A program made the translations under genes and the position numbers. A stretch of 64,000 nt of DNA from DAOTXR01 sp034435375. GTDB taxonomy: Bacteria; Chloroflexota; Anaerolineae; Aggregatilineales; UBA3940. Positions within the stretch are counted from its first letter, which is position 1; each line of letters begins with the position of its first letter. The stretch lies in assembly GCA_034435375.1 (NCBI GenBank), contig DAOTXR010000039.1, positions 1 to 64,000 on the forward strand, written 5' to 3'. Below, one piece after another: positions 16,002-23,419 of the stretch. Under the pieces are notes generated by a model. That model worked only from the letters and a program-made list of their open reading frames with translations. It made no database searches and had not been told where the DNA came from.

Positions 16002-18866
16002 ATGGCTGGAAAGACCGGCAAGCGACTCGTGCTGATCGATGGGCATGGCTTAGCCTATCGCATGTTCTATGCACTCCAGGCTGACATGACAACCCGTCAG
16101 GGTGAGCCGACCAACGCGACCTACGGATTCACCCGTCAGGTCGTGAATCTCATCACGGCGGATGACCCACCAGAGTACCTGGCGGTCAGTTTTGATGTGG
16201 GAGCAACCTTCCGCGACGACCTATACAGTGACTATAAAGCCACCCGCGAGAAGATGCCCAACAGCCTGCACATCCAGATTGAGCGCATCCATCAGGTGCT
16301 GGCAGCGTTCAACATCCCCACCCTTGAGGTCGAAGGCTATGAAGCCGATGATGTGCTCGGAACGGTGGCCCGGCTGGCTGCTGGCATGGGCGTCGAGACG
16401 CTGATCGTCACCGGAGACAAGGACCTGCTTCAACTTGTTGACGAGTACACTACCGTGCAACTGCCGGGGCGGCACTCCGGTGAGGTCGAGACCTACGACG
16501 TGGAAGCCGTGCGCCAACGCTTTGGCTTTGATCCCATCCGGATCGTCGATTTTAAGGCCCTGATTGGCGACAAGTCCGATAACATCCCTGGTGTGGCGGG
16601 CATTGGCGAGAAGACGGCTACTGAGTTGATCCAGACCTATGGCACCCTGGATAACATCTACGCGCATTTGGATGAGATCGGCAACAAGCGTGCCCGGGCT
16701 GCCCTGAAGACCGGTCGTGACATGGCCTACTTGAGCTACCGCCTGGCCCAGATCGTCACCAATGTGCCGGTCCTCTTTGACCTGGAGGCCTGCCGCACTC
16801 GCGATTACGACCGTGGGAAAGTGGTTGCTATCTTCCGCGAGCTGGAGTTCCGATCCTTGCTGGGCCTCGTTCCCGGTTTGCCCGCCGATCAGCCCTCCGT
16901 TGCCGAGCTGCTCCCTATGGCTGAGACTCCTTCTGAGGCAGGCCAGCAGCTTCCGCTGTTTGGCGACATGCCGCAAGCCGTCCCCGACAAAGAGGCAGCG
17001 GAGATGGTGGAGGTGCACCCGGCGCGATCCATGACCCACACTCACGTGATCCGCGACGAAGCCGCGCTTGATGCGCTGGTCGCCAAGCTGAGCCAGGCCC
17101 AGATCGTTGCCTTCGACACAGAGACCAACAGCTTGGACTACATGCAGGCCGATCTGGTGGGCATCTCGCTTGCCGTTGAGCCAGGAGAGGGATACTACAT
17201 TCCAATCGGCCACCGGCTGGACGATCAGCCACAGCTTCCGATTGACCTGGTGCTTGAGCGGCTACGCCCGGCCATGACCAACTCTGCCATTCCCAAAGTC
17301 GGGCACAACGTCAAGTTTGACGCCGTGATTCTGGCCCGCCATGGGCTGGAGGTCAGCCCGCTCAGCTTCGACACGATGATCGGCGAGTGGCTGGTCCGTT
17401 CCGACTCATCCCAGGGCAAGCTGGGATTGAAAGCGGTGGCCTTCTCCCGGCTGGGTGTAGAGATGACCGACATCGGCGATCTGTTGGGGAAAGGCAAGAA
17501 GCAGATCACAATGGACCTGGTGCCGGTTGACCAGGCGGCTCCCTACGCTGCTGCCGATGCCGACATGACGCTCCGACTCGTGCAGCCGATCAAGCAGGAC
17601 CTGGCCGCTCAGCAGTTGGAGGGCCTGTTTTACGACATTGAGATGCCGCTGGTACCCGTCTTGGCCGATATGGAACAGGCTGGAATGCTGATCGACGTGG
17701 AGCTTCTGCGCCAGATGTCAGCGGAACTGAGCGAGCAGCTCCAAGCGCTGGTCAGACAGATCTACGAGACAGTAGGCTATTCTTTCAACCTGAACTCCTC
17801 CCAGCAGCTTGGCGAGGCATTGTTCGAGAAGCTCCGCCTGCCAACCCAGGGCTTGCGCAAGACCAAGAGCGGCTACTACTCGACCGCCGCTGACGTGCTG
17901 GAGTCGCTGCGCGGCGTGGACACCACCGGTGTGCTTGAGGCCCTGCTTGAGTACCGTGAGCTTGAAAAGCTGCGCTCGACGTACGTCGATGCCCTGCCCC
18001 AGATGGTCAACCCACGCACCGGGCGCATCCATACGTCGTTCAACCAGACCGGCGCTGTCACGGGGCGCATCAGCTCCAGCGATCCCAACCTCCAAAACAT
18101 CCCCATCCGCCGCGACCAGGGTCGGCGGGTGCGCGACGCATTTATCGCTGCTCCCGGTTGCCAGCTCATCGGTGCAGACTACTCACAGGTGGAACTGCGC
18201 ATTATGGCACACATCTCCGGCGATGAAGCCCTGCGCCGAGCTTTCCGCGAGGGACAGGACATCCACGCCACAACAGCCGCTGCCGTATTCAACGTTCCAC
18301 TTGATCAAGTCACGTCTGCCCAGCGTAGCTTTGCCAAGGCGGTCAACTTCGGCCTGTTGTACGGCATGGGAGCCTTCCGGTTAGCCCGCGACTCCGAATT
18401 GACCCTGCCCGAAGCCGAGGCATTCATCGCCACTTATTTCCAGCGCTTCCCTCGGGTGCGCGAGTATCTGGATCGCACCAGGCAGCAAGCCGTCCAACAG
18501 GGCTATGTCGAGACGCTGTTGGGCCGGCGTCGCTACTTTCCGATCCTCCAGTTGCCTGACACCAGCCAGCAGGCCATGATCGCCAAACGAGCTGCCGAGC
18601 GCGAGGCTGTCAACATGCCGATCCAGGGTACGGCTGCCGACATTATCAAGATCGCCATGGTGCGGCTGCACCGCGCTCTCCGCGAGCGGGGCTTGGGCAG
18701 CAAAATGGTCCTCCAGGTGCATGACGAACTGCTGTTGGAAACCCCTGAGAGTGAAGTCGATGAGGTGCTGGAGTTGGTGCGTGAGGTGATGGAGAACGCC
18801 TTTGTCTTGGACATACCCCTGCGCGCCGATGCGCGTGTCGGGCATAGTTGGGGCGAATTGAAGTAA
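16002..18866 (+). CDS. polA: DNA polymerase I with 5'-3' and 3'-5' exonuclease domains
   Basis: A 954-residue repair and Okazaki-fragment polymerase. Residues 1-300 are the 5'-3' exonuclease/flap domain (LVLIDGHGLAYRMFYAL, EGYEADDVLGT, VTGDKDLLQLV, GDKSDNIPGVAGIGEKTA). The proofreading domain (about 345-540) keeps its acidic residues in AFDTETNSLD, VGHNVKFDA and YAAADADMTL, so it should be active, unlike in Taq or Bacillus enzymes. The polymerase domain has motif A GADYSQVELRIMAHISGD, the O-helix RSFAKAVNFGLLYGMG and motif C LQVHDELLLE. I start at ATG 16002, where the exonuclease domain begins, not at an upstream in-frame codon. lexA follows after 253 bp. Confidence 0.97.
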   Translation: MAGKTGKRLVLIDGHGLAYRMFYALQADMTTRQGEPTNATYGFTRQVVNLITADDPPEYLAVSFDVGATFRDDLYSDYKATREKMPNSLHIQIERIHQVLAAFNIPTLEVEGYEADDVLGTVARLAAGMGVETLIVTGDKDLLQLVDEYTTVQLPGRHSGEVETYDVEAVRQRFGFDPIRIVDFKALIGDKSDNIPGVAGIGEKTATELIQTYGTLDNIYAHLDEIGNKRARAALKTGRDMAYLSYRLAQIVTNVPVLFDLEACRTRDYDRGKVVAIFRELEFRSLLGLVPGLPADQPSVAELLPMAETPSEAGQQLPLFGDMPQAVPDKEAAEMVEVHPARSMTHTHVIRDEAALDALVAKLSQAQIVAFDTETNSLDYMQADLVGISLAVEPGEGYYIPIGHRLDDQPQLPIDLVLERLRPAMTNSAIPKVGHNVKFDAVILARHGLEVSPLSFDTMIGEWLVRSDSSQGKLGLKAVAFSRLGVEMTDIGDLLGKGKKQITMDLVPVDQAAPYAAADADMTLRLVQPIKQDLAAQQLEGLFYDIEMPLVPVLADMEQAGMLIDVELLRQMSAELSEQLQALVRQIYETVGYSFNLNSSQQLGEALFEKLRLPTQGLRKTKSGYYSTAADVLESLRGVDTTGVLEALLEYRELEKLRSTYVDALPQMVNPRTGRIHTSFNQTGAVTGRISSSDPNLQNIPIRRDQGRRVRDAFIAAPGCQLIGADYSQVELRIMAHISGDEALRRAFREGQDIHATTAAAVFNVPLDQVTSAQRSFAKAVNFGLLYGMGAFRLARDSELTLPEAEAFIATYFQRFPRVREYLDRTRQQAVQQGYVETLLGRRRYFPILQLPDTSQQAMIAKRAAEREAVNMPIQGTAADIIKIAMVRLHRALRERGLGSKMVLQVHDELLLETPESEVDEVLELVREVMENAFVLDIPLRADARVGHSWGELK

Positions 18867-18926
18867 GAGATGAGGCTCCTGCCTCATTGTCTTGAAATGC
18901 ACCCGCCTTGCCGCCTTGCGAGCGGT

Positions 18927-18956
18927 TTGACTTAGAACGTGCGTTCGTGATATAAT
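18927..18956 (+). promoter_or_regulatory. lexA promoter
   Basis: TTGACT (18927-18932), an 18-nt spacer and a perfect TATAAT (18951-18956). The spacer contains the SOS box at 18935-18946. Predicted start is near 18963, giving a leader of about 155 nt before the lexA ATG. Confidence 0.85.
18935..18946. promoter_or_regulatory. LexA operator (SOS box) overlapping the lexA promoter
   Basis: GAACGTGCGTTC is a perfect 12-bp palindrome matching the Gram-positive-type LexA box GAAC-N4-GTTC. It sits between the -35 and -10 boxes, so LexA binding would block RNA polymerase and autoregulate lexA. A degenerate half-matching copy, GAAC-CCTT-GTGC, lies at 18968-18979. Confidence 0.85.
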
Positions 18957-18990
18957 GTCTCAAAACCGAACCCTTGTGCTAAGAGTCTGT

Positions 18991-19013
18991 CTGAAAGTTT
19001 TCAAAACTTTCAG
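18991..19013. repeat. Perfect palindrome in the lexA leader
   Basis: CTGAAAGTTTT (18991-19001) and AAAACTTTCAG (19003-19013) are exact inverted copies around a single C. It lies about 30 nt downstream of the predicted lexA start. The near-zero loop favours a protein-binding operator over an RNA hairpin, though a hairpin with a small opened loop is possible. Flanking arms GAATGCCG (19016-19023) and CGGCATTC (19081-19088) could pair across the rest of the leader. Confidence 0.6.
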
Positions 19014-19119
19014 GAGAATGCCGGGTCTTGCAAATGCAACTCCAATCGCTCTTCGCAAACCCAGAGCATCCGCTTGGTTTTCGGCATTCCTGGCGCATGG
19101 GCTGTGAAGGAGGTAGTAC

Positions 19120-19761
19120 ATGCCCGAAGTCAAACTCTCTGCGCGGCAGGCCGCCATCCTGGACTTCATTGAGCAGTTTGTCGATCAGAACGGCTACCCA
19201 CCCACTATTCGCGAGATCGGAAAGGCATGCGGCATTTCCTCGACCTCAGTGGTCAACTACAACCTGAATAAGCTCGAACGTGAGGGCATGCTGGTGCGCG
19301 ACCGAGAGGTATCGCGTGGGCTGAGGCTCATGGGTGCGGCGGTTGAGGGCAGCCTGATTCGCGTGCCGCTGGTAGGCCGCATTGTGGCCAGCGAGCCGGT
19401 TCCGGTGCCCGGCAGCGATTTTGCCATCTTCGGCGCAGACGAAGCCATCGAGCTGACACGCGATGTGGTCGATCCGCACGACGATCTGTTCGCGCTCCAG
19501 GTCCAGGGTGACTCAATGGTCGATGCCATGATCAACGATGGCGATATCGTCATCATGCGCCCACACCACGACGTGCGGAACGGCGACCTGGTGGCCGTGT
19601 GGCTAACTGACCGTGAAGAGATGACCCTGAAGCGCATCTTTAGAGAAGGCGACCGCATCCGTTTGCAGCCTGCCAACCCGACCATGTCGCCGATCTACAT
19701 CGACGACCCTTCTACGGTGGAGGTGCAGGGACGTGTCGTCGCCGTTGTGCGCCACATCTAG
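19120..19761 (+). CDS. lexA: SOS regulator LexA
   Basis: A 213-residue repressor with self-cleaving protease domain. The N-terminal winged helix (residues 1-70) has LSARQAAILDFI and PPTIREIGKACGISSTS. The C-terminal S24 domain has the catalytic Ser132 (QVQGDSMVDAM) and Lys171 (EMTLKRIF). The self-cleavage bond is usually Ala-Gly; here the matching segment VGRIVASEPV has Ala90-Ser91. Start ATG 19120 has a full AAGGAGGT site. The promoter carries its own operator at 18935-18946, consistent with autoregulation and DNA-damage induction. Confidence 0.96.
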   Translation: MPEVKLSARQAAILDFIEQFVDQNGYPPTIREIGKACGISSTSVVNYNLNKLEREGMLVRDREVSRGLRLMGAAVEGSLIRVPLVGRIVASEPVPVPGSDFAIFGADEAIELTRDVVDPHDDLFALQVQGDSMVDAMINDGDIVIMRPHHDVRNGDLVAVWLTDREEMTLKRIFREGDRIRLQPANPTMSPIYIDDPSTVEVQGRVVAVVRHI

Positions 19762-19886
19762 ACAGGCTTTCTAAAGCTCCGACCTAGCAAAGGACTGCTG
19801 GCGGGGCATGGCTTTTCACAAATGATCCTCTCGGGCGCTGGTAGGCGCATCTGTTAAGACGCCAGCGCGTTCTGTAGCGATTCGGT

Positions 19887-19915
19887 GTGACAACCGGAGC
19901 CTGGTACGGTACACT
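19887..19915 (+). promoter_or_regulatory. Candidate promoter of the MATE/ANKH-like gene
   Basis: GTGACA (19887-19892), a 17-nt spacer, TACACT (19910-19915). It lies 48 nt upstream of the ATG at 19964. Confidence 0.45.
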
Positions 19916-19963
19916 TGGTTAGATGCCCGTCTAACCTGGGCGACAGGAGGCTCCGGAATTCCG

Positions 19964-21334
19964 ATGTCCGTTCCTGCTCCTTCCCCCACAACGCTGACCA
20001 TGAAACGGATCGTACATGCCTGGTGGCCCCTGGCAGCGAGCTGGCTGCTGATGTCGCTTGAGCTGCCCAGCGTGAGCGCTGTGGTGGCCCGACTGCCCCA
20101 TCCAGAGATCAACCTGGCGGCCTATGGGGGGGTGGTATTTCCTCTTTCGTTGATCATCGAGTCGCCCGTCATCATGCTGCTGGCGGCCTCAACAGCCCTC
20201 AGCAAAGACTGGGTCTCTTTCATCCGGGTGCGCCGGTTCATGATGCGAACTGGCGCACTGTTGACCGTTCTCCATCTGCTGGTAGCTGCCACGCCGCTGT
20301 ACGATGTTGTAGTCCGCGGCCTCATCGGCGCACCGGCGGAGATCGTTGAACCGGCTCGCGTCGGCCTGATCCTCATGACACCTTGGAGCTGGTCCATTGC
20401 CTATCGCCGTTTTCACCAGGGAGTGCTCATCCGCTTTGATCATTCCCGCGCGGTGGGAGCAGGGACGCTGATCCGGTTGGGCGCCAACTGGTTGGTGCTG
20501 GCCACTGGCTACCTGCTCGGATCGGTTCCGGGCATTGTGGTTGGGACTGCCGCCGTGGCCACCGGAGTGGTGGCTGAGGCTGTCTACACGGGGCTGCGCG
20601 TCCGCCCGGTGCTGCGCGATCAGCTCCGTCCTGCGCCGCCCGTCGAGCCGCCGCTGACCTTCCGTGACTTCATCGACTTTTACGTGCCGCTGGCGATGAC
20701 CTCGCTGATCAGCCTGCTTGTCCAGCCGATTGGCAGTGCTGCCATCAGCCGAATGCCATCGGCGCTGGTCTCGCTGGCAGTGTGGCCGGTCATCTCAGGG
20801 TTGCGTTTTATGTTCCAGAGCTTGGGAGTAGCATACAACGAAGTGGTCGTGGCGCTGCTGGACGAGCCAGGCGCGGCGGCGAAGCTGCGGAGCTTTGCAG
20901 GATACCTGGCCGGAGCGGCCCTTACACTACTGCTGATCGTGGCGGCCACACCGCTTTCACTGCTCTGGTTCCGCAACCTGTCTGGGCTTGCGCCCGACTT
21001 GGCCATAATGGCCCAGCGTGGTCTGTGGCTGGCATTGCCACTGCCTGCGCTGGCTGTCATGCAGAGCTGGTACCAGGGCGCGATCCTTCACAGCCGCCGG
21101 ACGCGCGGAATCACGGAGTCTATCGTGGTCTTCCTGCTGACAAGCGCGGCTATCCTGTCGGCAGGGGTTGCCTGGGGAAAGGCGACCGGGCTATACGTCG
21201 GTCTAGCGGCCTTCACCGTTGCTATGGCGGCGCAGACAGCCTGGCTGTGGTTCCGCAGCCGCCCGGCGATGAGGTCGCACGATGCCAGAGTCGCAGAGGC
21301 ATCAAAGCAAGCCGCCCAAACTCTGGCAAGCTAG
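19964..21334 (+). CDS. Multi-pass membrane transporter, MATE/ANKH-like (MOP superfamily)
   Basis: A 456-residue, very hydrophobic protein with about 12 predicted membrane helices in two similar halves. The pattern ESPVIMLLAASTALSKD and the segment YRRFHQGVLIRFDHSR are reminiscent of MATE / progressive-ankylosis (ANKH) family flippases in the MOP superfamily. The substrate is unknown; drugs, lipids or anions are all possible. An AGGAGG site lies about 12 nt upstream of ATG 19964. The C-terminal 25 residues are polar. No signs of a broken frame. It stands alone and converges on the kinase gene ending at 21402. Confidence 0.65.
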   Translation: MSVPAPSPTTLTMKRIVHAWWPLAASWLLMSLELPSVSAVVARLPHPEINLAAYGGVVFPLSLIIESPVIMLLAASTALSKDWVSFIRVRRFMMRTGALLTVLHLLVAATPLYDVVVRGLIGAPAEIVEPARVGLILMTPWSWSIAYRRFHQGVLIRFDHSRAVGAGTLIRLGANWLVLATGYLLGSVPGIVVGTAAVATGVVAEAVYTGLRVRPVLRDQLRPAPPVEPPLTFRDFIDFYVPLAMTSLISLLVQPIGSAAISRMPSALVSLAVWPVISGLRFMFQSLGVAYNEVVVALLDEPGAAAKLRSFAGYLAGAALTLLLIVAATPLSLLWFRNLSGLAPDLAIMAQRGLWLALPLPALAVMQSWYQGAILHSRRTRGITESIVVFLLTSAAILSAGVAWGKATGLYVGLAAFTVAMAAQTAWLWFRSRPAMRSHDARVAEASKQAAQTLAS

Positions 21335-21401
21335 GGCTACAACACACCGAGTGAGAACAAAGCCTGCCCTGATGATGGGAAAAGCTCGCTCTGCCAGGGC
21401 T

Positions 21402-23348
21402 TTATCCCCCACCGATGCGTACCATGACTACCTCGCTCCAGGGGCCGCGCTCTTCCCCAGCCTGAGCACATACGCGGTAATACAGCCGCCCCGATCGTCG
21501 CCACAACGGTCCCCATGGCGGCGACCAGCGCGTCTCATTGCCCTTGATGCGGTACTCCTTCGGTCCATCAAAGCCAGGAGTGCTATCCTCCTGCAAAACG
21601 TAGTGCTCTGCGCCTGGGCTTTCAGACCACACCAGATGAGGTCGGTTGCGCTCATCGATGTGCGACAGGTCCAGGATCGGCTTTAGTAGCCAGAACCGGG
21701 CTGCCTCGGCAGTTTTCACCTCCTCGACTTTGTCCAGTGAAAGTGTGTCGGGGTAGACCTCCTCTACTGCGTCCTCGGCGCTGACGATCTCACCAGACGA
21801 TGACAGCGGCTCGTGGGCCACAACCTCGGCGCTGGGCGTGTCGCCCAACGTTGGCACCGGTTCTGGCCCGGCAGACTCTGGGATGCCAGTGTCAATCGGC
21901 GCGAATTCTACGGCAGGCTCCGGCTCAGCAGTCACAGTCTCAACCGGCAGCGTCGCCGTGGGTTCCTCTGGCGCAGCGTCAGCCTGCCCGTCGGCTTGAC
22001 GCATGGGCAGGATCGGCTGCCAGACCATGTGGCGCTCCTGTGCAGTAGTCTCCGGCGAGGCCGCAGGCGACGGGGCAATCAGTGGACGCCATTCGACAAC
22101 CGGGCCGCCCGTCTTATGCGGTGGTTGCACCTGGATCGGTCTGGGTCTGGCCTGCGGCTGCGCTGCGGGCGGCATGATCGGCTGGATCACCGGTGTGGCA
22201 GGTCCTGGCCTCTCCGATTGCAGCGAGGCCGGCGGCGATGCCAATGGGGCAGGCTGGACCGACGGCGCAGGCTGCGGCAGTTCACCAGGCGCGGAGGATG
22301 GAGCCGACTCTGAGGCATCGGCGACGGGGGGCGCGGCCTCCAGAGCCGGTTCTGGCCTGCTGAACGGGCGTGGCGCAGCGTCAGGCTGCATCACTGCTGG
22401 AATGGACAACGGCTTCCAGTCCGAGACAACGCCGGCCACCTGTTCGCGGTGTTGCACATCGCTGATCACTTCCTGCCATTCTTTCAGGCGCGGACAATCC
22501 TCCAGCCTGTCCGAGAACCACGCACGCTCGAACAGCTCAGACAGGCGCGGATCGACCTCTTCAAGCACTGCACGCATCAACCGATAGCGTGGGCTGTCTT
22601 GCTGCATCTCATCCTGGCTGAAGTAGTGTTCGTCCTCAGCCTTCTTGCGGATTTCGGGCGAGTGCCAGGCCAGCATTTCAGACATGATCACCGCTCCTGC
22701 GAAGCGGTCGGCGCATGGACTCCATAATCCTTCAGACGCCGTCCGGTGAGCATAGCCCTCTGTACCAGCGGGCAAGGCGGCGGGCGGCGCGAAGCCAGGC
22801 GCATACAGGTCCTCCACATCGATCAGGTGGGCATGCTGCGTGGTCGGGTTGATGATCATGTTGGCCGCCGACACGTCACAGTGGGCCAGCCCGGCCTCCT
22901 CGATAGCCGCCAGCACCTGCGCGGCGGCTTTGGCAAAGGTCAGCGCCTCTAGCCTGCTCAGCGGCGTCATGCCGATCACCATATCGTACCAGGTCGAGCC
23001 ACTGATCCACGGCATCAGGACAGCGTATTCTAGGTCCGGGTAAATGCTCAGGATGTCGTCGTGCCTGCCGGCGTGCAGACACTCACGATCGCACACCTCC
23101 AAGCCCGGCCAGGCAGCAAAACGGGCCAACTGATCGCAGATCTCAACCAGGTCCTTCAGCCGGAAGGCTTCCTTGAACTTCTTGAGGGCGTGCAAACCCT
23201 GTTCTGGCCCGCCGTATATCTGGAAGACAAACGCCTTGCGGCCTTCCTGCCCGAAGGCGAAGGATGGGACGGCGGGATGAGGCATGACCTGGTAGGGCTG
23301 CCCTCCGATCACAATGCGCTCGTGCGGCGATGGATTAAAGTCTGGCAT
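21402..23348 (-). CDS. Atypical protein kinase with long linker and C-terminal FN3 domain
   Basis: A 648-residue protein. Residues 1-300 form a divergent kinase. A VAIK-like Lys is in HALKKF (56/57). The catalytic loop is HCDVSAANM (Asp158, Asn163), and the metal-binding Asp177 lies in IDVED, replacing DFG. No canonical Gly-rich loop is evident. Residues 305-550 are a Pro/Ala/Glu-rich linker with three W-x-P-[LI] motifs (Trp311, 420, 443). Residues 552-648 are one FN3-like domain ending GPWSEVVMVRI. No signal peptide or membrane helix is present, so it is probably cytoplasmic. It is the last gene of a five-gene minus-strand cluster, 71 bp after the PP2C-FN3 gene. Kinase activity is inferred from conserved residues. 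Confidence 0.75.
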   Translation of the reverse strand: MPDFNPSPHERIVIGGQPYQVMPHPAVPSFAFGQEGRKAFVFQIYGGPEQGLHALKKFKEAFRLKDLVEICDQLARFAAWPGLEVCDRECLHAGRHDDILSIYPDLEYAVLMPWISGSTWYDMVIGMTPLSRLEALTFAKAAAQVLAAIEEAGLAHCDVSAANMIINPTTQHAHLIDVEDLYAPGFAPPAALPAGTEGYAHRTASEGLWSPCADRFAGAVIMSEMLAWHSPEIRKKAEDEHYFSQDEMQQDSPRYRLMRAVLEEVDPRLSELFERAWFSDRLEDCPRLKEWQEVISDVQHREQVAGVVSDWKPLSIPAVMQPDAAPRPFSRPEPALEAAPPVADASESAPSSAPGELPQPAPSVQPAPLASPPASLQSERPGPATPVIQPIMPPAAQPQARPRPIQVQPPHKTGGPVVEWRPLIAPSPAASPETTAQERHMVWQPILPMRQADGQADAAPEEPTATLPVETVTAEPEPAVEFAPIDTGIPESAGPEPVPTLGDTPSAEVVAHEPLSSSGEIVSAEDAVEEVYPDTLSLDKVEEVKTAEAARFWLLKPILDLSHIDERNRPHLVWSESPGAEHYVLQEDSTPGFDGPKEYRIKGNETRWSPPWGPLWRRSGRLYYRVCAQAGEERGPWSEVVMVRIGGG

Positions 23349-23419
23349 GGGTGTTTCTCAAATTCTCATCTAAGGTCATTACGATACAGCGCAATCGTTT
23401 TATTCACATGACCAGCCCT

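Noticed and set aside
16221..17213. A 330-residue minus-strand frame
   Set aside because: Antisense to the exonuclease domains of polA, whose motifs are all intact.
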